Shown: piece by piece, positions 14,265-27,331 of the stretch | Position numbering within the stretch: position 1 is the stretch's first letter | How the letters are laid out: each line of letters starts with the position of its first letter | Program-made: the position numbers and the translations under genes | Origin: JAJXWB01 sp047971685 | GTDB lineage: Bacteria; Pseudomonadota; Alphaproteobacteria; Rhizobiales; Beijerinckiaceae | Length of the DNA: 31,022 bases | NCBI GenBank assembly: GCA_047971685.1 | Contig: JBKDZW010000127.1 | Location: 1 to 31,022 of the forward strand | Direction: 5' to 3' | The notes under the pieces: generated by a model | Databases searched by the model: none | The model's input: the letters and a program-made list of their open reading frames with translations, nothing else | What the model was told of the DNA's origin: nothing

Positions 14265-17200
14265 TCACGACGGGCCTCGTTGCGGCGCAACGCCCGCTTC
14301 TTGCGCGACCGCGCCCAATTCATCCGGTTCTTCGACACGACGCTGGCCGAACATCAGATAGAGCGCCGGCAGTACGAGCAGGGTCAGCAGGGTTGCGCTG
14401 ACCAGACCGCCGATGACGACGGTGGCGAGCGGTTTCTGCACCTCCGCGCCGGTTCCCGTCGCAAGCGCCATCGGCACGAACCCGAGCGTTGCGACCAGAG
14501 CGGTCATGGCGACCGGCCGCAGCCGCGTCAGCGCGCCGACACGAACGGCCCTGGCGAGCGGCATGCCCTCAAGCCGCAGATCCTTGATGCAGGAGATCAT
14601 GACCAGCCCGTTCAGCACCGCGATGCCCGAAAGCGCGATGAACCCGACCGCCGCCGAGACCGAGAACGGCATTCCCGCAAGCCATAGAGCCGCAACGCCG
14701 CCGGTGAGCGCAAGCGGCACCGCGCAGAACACCAGCAGGGCGTCGCGCAGCGAACCGAGAGCGGCAAACAGCAGAAACAGGATGACAAGGAAACAGGCGG
14801 GAACGACAATCGTCATGCGTTGGGTCGCCGCAACCAGACTCTCGAACTGGCCGCCCCACTTGATCCAGTAACCCGACGGCAGACGCACCTCGCTCTGAAC
14901 CCGTTCGCGCGCATCACGCACGACGGAAGCGACATCGCGCCCACGCGCATTGGCGGTGACGACGACGCGGCGCTTGCCGTTTTCGCGCGAGATCTGATTG
15001 GGCCCCTCGCTCTGCTCGAAGCGCGCGACCTGCTTGAGCAGGATGTTGGGCGTGCGCCCGTTGACCGCCGCCCCGGACAGGGGAATGGGCAGGTTTTCAA
15101 GCGCGTCGATGTCGCCCCTGATGTCTTCGGCCAGGCGCACGACGATCGAATAGCGGCGGTCGCCCTCGAACACATGGCCCGCCTCGCGCCCGCCGATTGC
15201 GGCGCCGATCGTGTCCTGCATCGCGCTCACCGTAAGGCCGAGGCGCGCGGCCTCCGCCTTGTCGATGGAAATGTCGAGGAAGGGCAGACCGTCCGTCTGT
15301 TCGACCTTCACGTCGAGCGCGCCGGGCGTTTCCCGCAGGATGCCGGCGATCTGCTCGGCCGCCTTCACCATCGGCCCGAACTCGTCGCCGAACACCTTGA
15401 TCGCAATGTCGCCGCGAACGCCAGCAAGCAATTCGTTGAAGCGCAACTGGATGGGCTGACTGTATTCGAGACTGTTGCCGGGCAGAACCGACAGGGCCTT
15501 GTTCATCTCCTCCTGAAGATCGGCCTTGGAGAGTTTCGGGTCGGGCCAGGCGTCCCGCGGCTTCAGAATGATGAATGTGTCGGAAATATTGGCCGGCATC
15601 GGATCGGAAGCGACCTCGGCGGTGCCGGTCTTGGAAAAGACCGTCGCCACCTGCGGAAAGCGCGCGATGGTCTTTTCGACCTGAAGCTGCATGGCCTGCG
15701 ATTGCGTGATCGATGTGCTGGGAATGCGCAGCGCGTTGATGGCGATGTTCTGTTCGTCGAGGGTGGGGATGAACTCCTGACCAAGCCGCGTAAACAGGGC
15801 TATTGCGCCGGAAAACAGAACGACCGCCGCCAGAACCGCGACAAGCGGCCTGCGCATCGATTTTCCGAGCGCGGGCTCGTACAGGCGCCGCAGCGCGCGC
15901 ACGATCCTGTTCTCCTTTTCTTCGACCGCACCCGTGATGGCGATTGCGATCATCGCCGGCACGAAAGTCAGCGACAGGACGAAAGCCGAGACCAGCGCGA
16001 GAATGACCGTGATCGCCATCGGCTGGAACATCTTGCCTTCGACGCCGGTGAAGGTGAGCAGCGGCACGTAGACCAGAATGATGATCGCCTGCCCGAACAC
16101 GGACGGCTTGATCATTTCCTGCGTCGCGCCGATCACCGTGTTCAGCCGCTCCGCGCGGCTGAGATTGCGTTTCAGTCCATGCTGCCGCTCGGCGATGCGG
16201 CGCAGCGCGTTCTCCATGATGATGACGGCGCCGTCGACGATCAGGCCAAAGTCGAGCGCGCCAAGGCTCATCAGATTGGCGCTGACGCGCGTCTCGACCA
16301 TGCCGGTGAACGTCATGAGCATGGCGCAGGGAATGACCAGAGCCGTGATGAGCGCGGCCCTGATATTGCCAAGAAGCAGGAACAGCACGGCGATAACGAG
16401 CAGCGCGCCTTCTGCGAGATTTTTCCCCACGGTCCGGACGGTGGCGTCGACGAGCTGCGTGCGGTTGAGAACGGTCGTGACGAGGATATCGGCCGGCAGC
16501 GTCGGCACGATCTCCTGCATTCTGGCGTCGACCGCGGCCGCCACCGTGCGGCTGTTGCCGCCGATCAGCATGAGCGCGGTGCCGATCACCACTTCCTGCC
16601 CGTTGGCGCTGGCGCTGCCGGTGCGCAGATCCGCGCCGACGGAGACCTTGCCAAGGTCTCTCACATGGATCGGCACGCCGCCGCGTGCGGCGACGACGAC
16701 ATTGCGCACTTCGTCGATCGTCTCCAGACGGCCGGATGCGCGCACGACATAACCCTCGCCATTGCGCTCTATATAGCCAGCGCCCCGACTGGCGTTGTTG
16801 GCCTCGAGCGCCGCTGCGACATCGGAGAAGGAGAGACCGAGACCGACGAGCCGGTCGGGATCGGGCTGGACCTGATAAAGTTTTTCATAACCGCCGATGG
16901 CGTCGACGCCGGCGACGCCCGGCGTCGTTTTCAATTGCGGGCGGATGATCCAGTCCTGCACCGTGCGCAGATAGGCGGCCTTCTCAATTTCGGTGACAAG
17001 CTTGTGGCCCTCGGGCGTCAGATAGGAGCCGTCGCGCCGCCAGCCGAAATCGGCTTCGGCGGCGTCTGGCGCCGGCTTTGGCCCGAAAGCGACCGTCCAC
17101 ATGTAGATTTCGCCAAGGCCCGTCGAAATCGGCCCCATGCGCGGTTCGACGCCCGCAGGCAGACTGGCGCGCGCCTCGCGCAAGCGCTCGTTGACCTGCT

Positions 17201-17522
17201 GGCGCGCGAAATAAATATTCGTCTTGTCGGTGAAGACGGCGGTAACCTGCGAAAAGCCGTTGCGCGACAGCGAGCGCGTATATTCGAGCCCTGTCGTGCC
17301 GGCGAGCGCGGTCTCGATCTGGAAGGTGATCTGCTTTTCGATATCGTGCGGCGAGAGCCAGGGCGCTGCCGTGTTGATCTGCACCTGATTGTTGGTGATG
17401 TCGGGCACGGCGTCGATCGGCAGCCGCATCAGCGACCAGACGCCGAAAGCCGCCGCCGCAAGACTGAGAAACACCACCGGCCAGCGATGATGCACGGAAA
17501 AGGCGAGAATACGCGCGATCAT
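14265..17522 (-). CDS. czcA: Heavy-metal efflux RND pump, CzcA type
   Basis: This 1085-residue inner-membrane proton/metal antiporter subunit exports divalent cations. It has the RND layout: one N-terminal helix (about 12-30), a large periplasmic loop, helices 2-6, a second periplasmic loop and helices 8-12. Helix 4 reads GALDFGLIVDGAVIIMEN with D424, D430 and E437, the same spacing as the proton-relay residues of Cupriavidus CzcA, which favours a Co/Zn/Cd-type pump over a monovalent Cus pump. The start is the ATG at 17522 (MIARILAFSVHHRWPVV), 7 bp after the czcB stop; an upstream open frame extends into czcB and is not expected to be translated. The C-terminal tail after the last helix (LPALYLMFG) is short and acidic. 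Substrate metal is inferred from the helix 4 motif only. Confidence 0.93.
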   Translation of the reverse strand: MIARILAFSVHHRWPVVFLSLAAAAFGVWSLMRLPIDAVPDITNNQVQINTAAPWLSPHDIEKQITFQIETALAGTTGLEYTRSLSRNGFSQVTAVFTDKTNIYFARQQVNERLREARASLPAGVEPRMGPISTGLGEIYMWTVAFGPKPAPDAAEADFGWRRDGSYLTPEGHKLVTEIEKAAYLRTVQDWIIRPQLKTTPGVAGVDAIGGYEKLYQVQPDPDRLVGLGLSFSDVAAALEANNASRGAGYIERNGEGYVVRASGRLETIDEVRNVVVAARGGVPIHVRDLGKVSVGADLRTGSASANGQEVVIGTALMLIGGNSRTVAAAVDARMQEIVPTLPADILVTTVLNRTQLVDATVRTVGKNLAEGALLVIAVLFLLLGNIRAALITALVIPCAMLMTFTGMVETRVSANLMSLGALDFGLIVDGAVIIMENALRRIAERQHGLKRNLSRAERLNTVIGATQEMIKPSVFGQAIIILVYVPLLTFTGVEGKMFQPMAITVILALVSAFVLSLTFVPAMIAIAITGAVEEKENRIVRALRRLYEPALGKSMRRPLVAVLAAVVLFSGAIALFTRLGQEFIPTLDEQNIAINALRIPSTSITQSQAMQLQVEKTIARFPQVATVFSKTGTAEVASDPMPANISDTFIILKPRDAWPDPKLSKADLQEEMNKALSVLPGNSLEYSQPIQLRFNELLAGVRGDIAIKVFGDEFGPMVKAAEQIAGILRETPGALDVKVEQTDGLPFLDISIDKAEAARLGLTVSAMQDTIGAAIGGREAGHVFEGDRRYSIVVRLAEDIRGDIDALENLPIPLSGAAVNGRTPNILLKQVARFEQSEGPNQISRENGKRRVVVTANARGRDVASVVRDARERVQSEVRLPSGYWIKWGGQFESLVAATQRMTIVVPACFLVILFLLFAALGSLRDALLVFCAVPLALTGGVAALWLAGMPFSVSAAVGFIALSGIAVLNGLVMISCIKDLRLEGMPLARAVRVGALTRLRPVAMTALVATLGFVPMALATGTGAEVQKPLATVVIGGLVSATLLTLLVLPALYLMFGQRRVEEPDELGAVAQEAGVAPQRGPS

Positions 17523-17529
17523 CGGCGCC

Positions 17530-18741
17530 TCAATGTTCGTGCGAGGCGGCGGACTTGCCGAGCTCCGCCTTGAGAAGGAAAGTGTTGGTCGCAGCGATCT
17601 TCTCGCCCTCGGCGAGCCCCTCGAGGATCTCGATACGCTCGCCATCGGCCTTGCCGAGCTTTACGGGCCTGAGCGCAAACCCCTTGTCGGTGCGCACGAA
17701 TACGTTTGGCCCGCCTTCGATCGTCTGGATGGCGCTGCGCGGCGCGAGCACGGCGGCCGGCCCCGGCGCGAGGTCGATTTTTGCAGCCACATAGGCGCCG
17801 GGGCGCCAGGCGAAATCGGAGTTCGGCAGACTGGCCAGAACGCGCGCGGCGCGCGTTTCCTGATTGAGCACCGGACCGATGAAGACGATCCTGCCGCGCC
17901 CCTCGCGTCCGCCGGGCGCAGTGATCGTCACCGTCTGGCCCTCGCGCACGCGGTCGAGGTCGATCATCGGCACGGAGAGATCGACCCACAGGCTGGACAG
18001 ATCGGCCACCGTGTAGAGTTCCGAAGGATCGTTATTGCCGCCAACGGCGGCGCCCACGTCCACCTTGCGGTCGATGACGCGGCCGGCGATCGGCGACTGC
18101 ACCGGATATTGCCGGAGATCGGGCGAGACGCCGGGCTTGAGAGCGACGATAGCCGGCCCGTCGAACCCCAGCGCGACAAGTTTCTGACGGGCAAGGCCAA
18201 GGCGCAGTTCCGCCACCACATAGGTCGCGCGCGCCTGCAAATAGGCCTGCTCGGTCGCGATCTTCTTGTCCCAGAGCGTCTGCGTGCGGTCGAACAGCGT
18301 CTTTTGCAGGTCGAATGCGACGGCGGCGGACAGATATTCGCTCTTGGCGTCGGCGACCTCGCGGCTGTCGAGGATGGCGACAATCTCGCCCTTCTCGATC
18401 CTGTCGCCGAGCTTCTTGCGCAATTGCGCCACCGTGCCCACGACCTTGGCGGGAATGCGCGCGACACGGTCCTGGTCGATCATTACAACGCCAGGCGCCG
18501 CCAGTTTCTGGGCGAGCGCCCCGCTCGCGGCGGCTCCGATCTCGATCTGCGCGGCCTCGATCTGGGCCGGCGTCATCGCGAGATCGCCATGCCCGTCATC
18601 CCCGACGTTGCGGCCCGGTTCGGCGCGATCGTTCTTTGCGGAAACATGCGCCTTCGGCGCGGCGACGGAAACGGCTGGAGAAAGGCACAGCAAGACGGAG
18701 GCCAGGGCGGCCTCGAGAAGAAGGGATTTGCGCACGGTCAT
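17530..18741 (-). CDS. czcB: RND efflux periplasmic adaptor, CzcB type
   Basis: This 403-residue membrane-fusion protein has a Sec signal peptide (about 1-28, cleavage near VSVAAPK), a barrel-sandwich domain split around an alpha-helical hairpin (about 95-215; KVVGTVAQLRKKLGDRIEKGEIVAILDS and QSPIAGRVIDRKVDVGAAV), and beta-barrel and membrane-proximal domains to the end. Putative metal-contact residues are concentrated at the termini: DDGHGD after the signal peptide and a C-terminal HEH. CzcB-type adaptors pass periplasmic metal to the CzcA pump and link to an outer-membrane channel. czcA follows after 7 bp, so the two are co-transcribed. No czcC-type channel gene is adjacent. Confidence 0.92.
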   Translation of the reverse strand: MTVRKSLLLEAALASVLLCLSPAVSVAAPKAHVSAKNDRAEPGRNVGDDGHGDLAMTPAQIEAAQIEIGAAASGALAQKLAAPGVVMIDQDRVARIPAKVVGTVAQLRKKLGDRIEKGEIVAILDSREVADAKSEYLSAAVAFDLQKTLFDRTQTLWDKKIATEQAYLQARATYVVAELRLGLARQKLVALGFDGPAIVALKPGVSPDLRQYPVQSPIAGRVIDRKVDVGAAVGGNNDPSELYTVADLSSLWVDLSVPMIDLDRVREGQTVTITAPGGREGRGRIVFIGPVLNQETRAARVLASLPNSDFAWRPGAYVAAKIDLAPGPAAVLAPRSAIQTIEGGPNVFVRTDKGFALRPVKLGKADGERIEILEGLAEGEKIAATNTFLLKAELGKSAASHEH

Positions 18742-18822
18742 AAATCCACGGCAGCGCGTCAGCGCTCATGAGAAAAGCTGCGCCGGAAGGCGCGCGAACT
18801 CCCCATCGGGAGGACGTGGATT

Positions 18823-19176
18823 TCAGGCTTTGGGAGGCCCGTGCGAAGGCGCCGTTTCGTGGCTGGCCGCGCGGGCGTCGACAAAGGCGTAGCGAACACG
18901 CATTGCGTTGCGCTGCATGCCGCCCTGCTGGAAGTCGCCGGGGGTAAGCTGATGGTGTTGATTTTGAATATGGAAACCCAAGGCGTCGAGAGGCGCATAG
19001 GGCGCCTCGGCCGGAGCGAAAGCCTGCGTAGCGCCCGAAAACGGGGGCAACGGCTGCGTTGCATATTCGCTGACATCATGGGCGGCGATGCTCATGGCGA
19101 AAACGACCGCAAGCAGCATCGCGCAGGCGCGACGGGCGACCGACCAGATTCGTGATGGGCTCGTTATTGGCACCAT
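18823..19176 (-). CDS. Small exported His-containing protein upstream of czcBA
   Basis: This 117-residue protein has an N-terminal hydrophobic segment (about 18-32, ACAMLLAVVFAMSIAAH) that reads as a signal peptide or anchor. A short soluble part follows, containing several histidines (AAHD, GFHIQNQHHQL, ASHETAPSHG). I do not recognise a domain. Position at the head of a metal-efflux operon, 81 bp before czcB on the same strand, resembles that of the small periplasmic metal-responsive CzcI/CnrX-like accessory proteins, but sequence similarity to them is not evident. The ATG at 19176 is the longest start; the coding call rests on the signal-like segment, the context and the amino-acid composition. 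Confidence 0.6.
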   Translation of the reverse strand: MVPITSPSRIWSVARRACAMLLAVVFAMSIAAHDVSEYATQPLPPFSGATQAFAPAEAPYAPLDALGFHIQNQHHQLTPGDFQQGGMQRNAMRVRYAFVDARAASHETAPSHGPPKA

Positions 19177-19232
19177 GCTTTCCGTTTATGCGCCGATTGC
19201 GTCCGAAGCAAGACAAGCGGCGGCTTGACCCT

Positions 19233-19258
19233 TTCATGAATGAGTCATTGTTAATAAC
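19233..19258. promoter_or_regulatory. AT-rich cluster of small palindromes upstream of the czc genes
   Basis: Three perfect small dyads lie side by side: TTCATGAA (19233-19240), AATGA-G-TCATT (19239-19249) and GTTA-A-TAAC (19250-19258). They sit 57-82 bp upstream of the small exported protein at the head of the czc genes, in an AT-rich island within GC-rich DNA, which suits a promoter/operator for a metal-responsive regulator. The remainder of the 212-bp gap (19177-19388) shows nothing recognisable. Confidence 0.35.
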
Positions 19259-19388
19259 GACGGTCCAGAGCGTTTCCGACGCGGACCGCATCCTGGGGCG
19301 CAAACCCTTGCGCCTGCGGTGGCGACGGCGCCTTGACGCAACCTGGCCCAACAAGGCGCGGCATTCCCATTTCAGGCGCCGGCCGCCC

Positions 19389-22686
<3,298 letters not shown>

Positions 22687-22694
<8 letters not shown>

Positions 22695-24402
22695 CGAGCA
22701 TCTTACCCAGTTCTTGTTTCTTCACCTTGCCGGTGGCTGTCATCGGCAGCGATTTGACAATGCGGACTTCGGGAACCTTGAAAGCGGCCATGCGCGCGCG
22801 GCACCAATCCTCTATCGCCTTCGCGCTCGTGTCCGGCGCGGCGCCTTCGGCCAGAAGCACGAAGGCGACGGGAACCTGCCCGCGCTCCTCGTCGGGACGC
22901 GGCGCGACGCCCGCGCCGGCGATTGCGGGATGGCGACCCAGCAGCGCCTCGATCTCGCCGGGGAAAACGCTCATGCCCTTGACCTTGATCATCTCCTTGC
23001 GGCGACCGAGGTAATGAATATAGCCATCGGCGTCGATCACGCCGATGTCGCCGGAATGCAGCCAGCCGTCGCGGATCGCTTCCGCGGTCGCATCGGGCCT
23101 GTTCCAATAGCCCTTCAGCAGGGACGGCGTGCGACAGCAGATTTCGCCTTCTTCGCCCAGCGGCAGGATTTCGCCGGTCTCGAAATCGCAGATCTTGAAT
23201 TGCGTGCCCGGCGCCGGCAGGCCCACGAAGGTCGGGCGGGATTTCAGGTCGAAATCGTCGTCCTGCATGCCTGTGGTGAACGTGTCGGACGTATGGGTCT
23301 CGGTCATGCCCCAGGAGGATTCCAGCAGCACCGTGCCGACCTTTTCCTTCCAGCGCCGGCGATAATCCATGTTCAGCTTCTTGACGAACGACACGACGCG
23401 AACACTGGCGAGCGAGCCGAGATCGAATTCGGCGAAGCGCGGATGGTCCATGATCTCGAGCGCGCCGTCGACCGGCATGGTCGTGGCCGTGACCTTGCAG
23501 ACCTCGATCGCCTGCATCACGGCGACGGGATCCCAGCGCGTCAGCAGAACCAGCGTCGATCCCGCAAATACCGGGAAGATGAGGCATCCGTTTTCGCCAG
23601 CGATCCAGAATTCCGGAAAGAAGCCGAGCGTCACCGAATTTTCCGGCGGCGGCGCAAGGCTGACATTGGCGGCGGCTGTATAGACCATGTCGCGCTGGGT
23701 GTGGACGCAGCCCTTGGGCATGCCGGTCGTGCCGCCCGTGTAGTTCAGCGCGGCGATGTCGTCGAGCGAGGCGCCCTCCGGGAAGGTCGCCGCCCCGATC
23801 TTCGCCAGCGCCGGCATCATGTCGACTGCGTCGTCGCACGCGATCTTGGGCGCAAGCGTCGCGGCCGGCGCGGAAAAGCTCGGCGTATCGGGCATGGCGT
23901 CGCAAAAGCTCGTCACGACAAAGCGCTTCAGTCCGGTCTGCGGCGCGGCCTCGCGCACCACCGGCATGAGGCTGTCGAGCGCGACAACCGTCTGCGAGCC
24001 GCAATCGGCGACCTGGTATCCGAACTCATAGGCCTTCGACAGCGGGCTGACCGGACAATGCACGGCGCCGAGCTTGAGAATGCCGAAAAAGGCGATGTGG
24101 AATTGCGGGCAATTCGGCATGAAGACGGAAACCCGATCGCCCTTGCCGACGCCCATTTGCGCAAGCAACGCGGCGAAACGGTCGCTCTGGGCGTCGAGGT
24201 CGCGATAGGTCATGACCGCGCCGTAGAAGATCACCGCCGGCTTTTCCGGCTTCAGCCGCGCCCAGACGCGCAAATATTCGGTGAGCGGCTTTTCGCCGTG
24301 CGGATAGACGATCTCCCGACCGAGCCCCCTGGGCCAGGCCTTGGCCACCAATTGGGCGTGCCGTTCGAGATGGGCTTCTTCCGTTATGTGTTGACGGGAC
24401 AT
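22687..24402 (-). CDS. AMP-forming acyl-CoA synthetase
   Basis: This 571-residue adenylate-forming ligase converts a carboxylic acid to its CoA thioester using ATP. The P-loop is YTGGTTGMPKG (about 221-231). Further core motifs are SWGMTETHTSD (A5), GWLHSGDIG (A7) and GRRKEMIKVKGMSVFPGEIE (A8/hinge). The catalytic C-terminal lysine is K559 in TATGKVKKQEL. The start is the ATG at 24402 (MSRQHITEEAHLERHAQ), one base after the stop of the ATPase gene; the frame stays open upstream only as antisense-like sequence. It overlaps the carboxylase gene by 8 bp. Position between a transporter and a carboxylase means it probably makes the carboxylase substrate. It resembles medium/long-chain acyl or crotonobetaine-type ligases, but the acid is not identifiable. 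Confidence 0.93.
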
Positions 24403-24403
24403 T

Positions 24404-25423
24404 TTACGCTCGTTGTGCGGGCCCTGACGCGGCGCCAGGTTGCGGGATCGTCCCGGCGTGATGGCAGGCCGCCAGATGATTTGCGGCAAGCGCGCGTTCG
24501 GCGGGGGCCTCGACATTGCAGATATCGGTTGCGTAGGGACAGCGCGGGTGGAACTTGCAGCCGGGCGGCGGCGCCATGGCGCTGCCGATTTCGCCGCGGA
24601 TAGCGGCGAGGCTTGCGCGATGATCGGGATCTGGCCGGGGCACGGCGGCAAGCAGGGCTTGCGAATAGGGATGGCTCGGGCGCGAAAACACTTCCCCCGT
24701 CGGTCCAAGCTCGGCGATGGTTCCCAGATACATGACGCCGACGCTGGAGGAGAAATGTTCGACAAGCGCAAGATCGTGCGCAACGATCAGATAGGTGAGC
24801 CCGAACTCGTCCTGAATGTCGGCGAGCAGATTGAGGATTTGCGCGCGCACGGAAACATCGAGCGCCGAGATCGGCTCGTCCAGAACCATGAAGGACGGCT
24901 TCAGCGCGAGCGCGCGCGCGATGGCGACGCGCTGACGCTGGCCGCCGGAAAACTCGTGCGGATAGAGATCGGCGGCGGTTTTCGGCAGGCCCACCACATC
25001 GAGCATTTCAAGGACGCGCGCCTTCCGGCTGCCCCGGTCGCCGACCCCGTGCGCCATCAGCGGCTCGGCAATGATCGTTTCCACGCGCAGGCGCGGATTG
25101 AGCGAGGAATAGGGATCCTGGAACACCGCCTGCGCGCGCCGTCGATAATCGCGCATCTCCTTCGCAGAAGCGACGGAAAGGTCGACATCGTCGAACAGGA
25201 TGTCGCCCGATGTCGGCTTTTCGAGCCCGAGCACGAGCTTGGTCACGGTCGTCTTGCCGCAGCCGGATTCGCCCACGAGCGCGAAAGTCTCGCCGCGCCG
25301 GATGGAGAAGCTCACGTCTTCGACCGCGCGCACGACATTGCCGCCGCGCAGATAGAACCGCTTGGTGAGATTGCGGATTTCAAGCAACGGCTTGTCGATG
25401 CCGTTTGTCATGGCTTCTTTCAT
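24404..25423 (-). CDS. Opp/Dpp-type ABC transporter ATP-binding protein (DppF/OppF-like)
   Basis: This 339-residue ATPase has Walker A GESGCGKTT, Q-loop VFQDPYSSLNPR, signature FSGGQRQRVAIARAL, Walker B FMVLDEPISALD and H-loop AHD. The C-terminal oligopeptide-transporter extension contains CKFHPRCPYATDIC plus a later CHH. The four cysteines match the C-terminal cluster that carries an iron-sulfur centre in some dipeptide importers. I chose the ATG at 25423 (MKEAMTNGIDKP), which overlaps the upstream ATPase stop as ATGA; Met5 at 25411 is an alternative. It is the second ATPase of a heterodimeric motor with the gene ending at 25420. The next gene, the acyl-CoA synthetase, starts after one base. 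Confidence 0.93.
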   Translation of the reverse strand: MKEAMTNGIDKPLLEIRNLTKRFYLRGGNVVRAVEDVSFSIRRGETFALVGESGCGKTTVTKLVLGLEKPTSGDILFDDVDLSVASAKEMRDYRRRAQAVFQDPYSSLNPRLRVETIIAEPLMAHGVGDRGSRKARVLEMLDVVGLPKTAADLYPHEFSGGQRQRVAIARALALKPSFMVLDEPISALDVSVRAQILNLLADIQDEFGLTYLIVAHDLALVEHFSSSVGVMYLGTIAELGPTGEVFSRPSHPYSQALLAAVPRPDPDHRASLAAIRGEIGSAMAPPPGCKFHPRCPYATDICNVEAPAERALAANHLAACHHAGTIPQPGAASGPAQRA

Positions 25424-26439
25424 GCGCCAGGCTCCGCAAGCCAGCAGGCGGCGCGATGGCCGGCGCCGATCTCGAAGGACGGCGGATAATCGCCGCAGCG
25501 CGCCATCTTCTGCGGACAGCGCGCAGCGAAGCGGCAACCCCTGGGCGGGTTGGTCAGGCTTGGCGGCTGTCCCGCGATCGCCTCCAGCCGATGGCGTTTG
25601 CGGCCGAGCTGGGGAATCGAGTTCAGCAATCCGCGCGTATAGGGGTGGGCGGGATTACGGAAAATATCGCGTACGCCGCCGCTCTCCACGATACGGCCGG
25701 CATACATGACGGCTATGCGATGGCAGATGCCGGCGGCCACGCCGAGATCGTGCGTGATGAGGATGACGCCGACGCCGGTGTCGCGCTGCAATTCGCGAAA
25801 CAGCTCCATCATCTGCACCTGGATGGTGACGTCGAGGGCGCTGGTCGGCTCGTCTGCGATCAACAGGCGCGGCGCGCAGGCGATCGCCATGGCCGTAACC
25901 ACGCGCTGGCGCATGCCGCCGGAAAACTGGTGCGGATAATCGCCGAGCCTTGTGGCGGGCGAGGGAATGCGCACGCGCTCGAGCACGGCGGCGACCGCCT
26001 CGCGCACCGCGTTTCGGCCTTTGGCCAGGCCGTGGTAGCGCAAGGGCGCGCCAACCTGATCGCCGATGCTGAATACAGGATTGAGCGAAGTCAGCGGATC
26101 CTGCGAGACCATGGAAATCTTGGCGCCGCGCCAGTCGCGGGCCATTTCCTCCTCGCTCAGCTTGACCAGATCGACCCCGTCGAGCGTGATCGACCCTTCG
26201 ACGATCCGGCCGCCGGGCTTTGGCAGAAGCCTGAGGATCGACAGGCTCGTCATCGTCTTGCCAGACCCGGATTCGCCGACGATTCCAAGCGTCTCGCCTT
26301 CGCCGACCTCGAGGTCGACGCCATCGACTGCATGAACGGTCCCGCGCCGCAGATGCAGATGGGTTCTGAGGTTTTCGACTTTCAGGAGAGGCGGCTTTTC
26401 CGCGCCGCGTGCAATGTCCGTCATGTCAGGAGCCGTCAT
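25420..26439 (-). CDS. Opp/Dpp-type ABC transporter ATP-binding protein (DppD/OppD-like)
   Basis: This 339-residue ATPase has Walker A GESGSGKTM, Q-loop VSQDPLTSLNP, signature FSGGMRQRVVTAMAI, Walker B LLIADEPTSALD and H-loop ITHD. The C-terminal oligopeptide-transporter region has GCRFAARCPQKMARC and a later AACW, again four cysteines suited to the family's iron-sulfur site. The ATG at 26439 comes one base after the permease stop; a second in-frame ATG (Met6, 26424) is possible, and neither has a strong ribosome-binding site, suggesting coupling to the upstream gene. The stop overlaps the next ATPase start. DppD/OppD proteins pair with DppF/OppF on the cytoplasmic face of the permeases. Confidence 0.93.
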   Translation of the reverse strand: MTAPDMTDIARGAEKPPLLKVENLRTHLHLRRGTVHAVDGVDLEVGEGETLGIVGESGSGKTMTSLSILRLLPKPGGRIVEGSITLDGVDLVKLSEEEMARDWRGAKISMVSQDPLTSLNPVFSIGDQVGAPLRYHGLAKGRNAVREAVAAVLERVRIPSPATRLGDYPHQFSGGMRQRVVTAMAIACAPRLLIADEPTSALDVTIQVQMMELFRELQRDTGVGVILITHDLGVAAGICHRIAVMYAGRIVESGGVRDIFRNPAHPYTRGLLNSIPQLGRKRHRLEAIAGQPPSLTNPPRGCRFAARCPQKMARCGDYPPSFEIGAGHRAACWLAEPGA

Positions 26440-26440
26440 G

Positions 26441-27331
26441 TCAGACTTGCCGCCGCTTGGGATCGAGCGTATCGCGCAACCAGTCGCCGATCAGGTTCGC
26501 CGACAGGCAGGTCAGCATGATGGCGACGCCAGGCAGCGTGATCGCCCACCATGCGTTGCCGATATAATTGCGCGCATCGGCGAGCATCAGTCCCCAGGAT
26601 ACTTCCGGGCTCTGGATGCCAAGGCCCAGAAAGCTGAGCGAGGCCTCGAAGATGATGACCTGCCCGATCTGCAACGAGGCCAGCACCAGCAGCGTGTTGA
26701 GAATGTTGGGCAGCAGGTGGCGCAGGAAAATAGTGTGCGTCGCGCAGCCCGCGACCTTGGCGAGCGCAACATAGTCGCGTTCCTTCAGCGACAGAACCTC
26801 GCCGCGAATGATGCGCGCATACCATGTCCAGTAAGTGATCGCGATGACAACGATCACCGTGGTCAGGCTCGGCGTCTGCACGGTCGCAACGAGGAGCGCG
26901 AGAGCGAGCGAGGGACTCGACATCTGAATGTCGACGACACGCATGATGACCGTATCGACGATGCCGCCGAAATAGCCCGATATCATACCGCTTGCAGCGC
27001 CGATCCCGCCGGATATGACGATTGCATAGGCTGCAACCGTCAGGGTGATCCGCGCGCCGGCGATGATCCGGCTGAATATGTCGCGGCCGAGATTGTCCGT
27101 GCCGAGCAGATATTCGGTCGAACCGCCCGCCATCCAGAACGGTGGCCTGAACGAGGCGCTCAGATTGAACCCGTTGGGATCGTGCGGCGCGATCGCCTCG
27201 CCGCCGATCGCCGCAATCACGACGAGTGCGAATATGGCGAGCGAAAAATAGGGGAGCCCCGAGCCGATCAGCCGGCGCGCAAAGCCGTTGCGCGCAAGCG
27301 CGGGCGTTTCCGGGAGCGCTGCCTCAGCCAT
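26441..27331 (-). CDS. Opp/Dpp-type ABC transporter permease (DppC/OppC-like)
   Basis: This 296-residue permease has an N-terminal cytoplasmic tail, a first helix (about 27-48), the DppC-specific GTDNLGRDIFSRIIAGARITL loop and five further helices. The cytoplasmic EAA-like loop is RGEVLSLKERDYVALAKVAGCATHTIFLRHLLPN. The ATG at 27331 (MAEAALPETPAL) overlaps the upstream permease stop by 8 bp; an earlier in-frame ATG at 27448 lies well inside that gene and is rejected. It forms the transmembrane pore with the DppB-like partner. Confidence 0.92.
   Translation of the reverse strand: MAEAALPETPALARNGFARRLIGSGLPYFSLAIFALVVIAAIGGEAIAPHDPNGFNLSASFRPPFWMAGGSTEYLLGTDNLGRDIFSRIIAGARITLTVAAYAIVISGGIGAASGMISGYFGGIVDTVIMRVVDIQMSSPSLALALLVATVQTPSLTTVIVVIAITYWTWYARIIRGEVLSLKERDYVALAKVAGCATHTIFLRHLLPNILNTLLVLASLQIGQVIIFEASLSFLGLGIQSPEVSWGLMLADARNYIGNAWWAITLPGVAIMLTCLSANLIGDWLRDTLDPKRRQV

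Noticed and set aside
14820..17573. 917-codon open frame on the plus strand opposite czcA
   Set aside because: The complementary strand encodes a fully recognisable RND pump; the antisense translation is rich in D, H, R and G without transmembrane or domain signals.
24403..24783. 127-residue N-terminal extension of the acyl-CoA synthetase
   Set aside because: It lies within the upstream ATPase gene in another frame and is Arg/Pro/Ser-rich without motifs; the ATG at 24402 abuts the ATPase stop.
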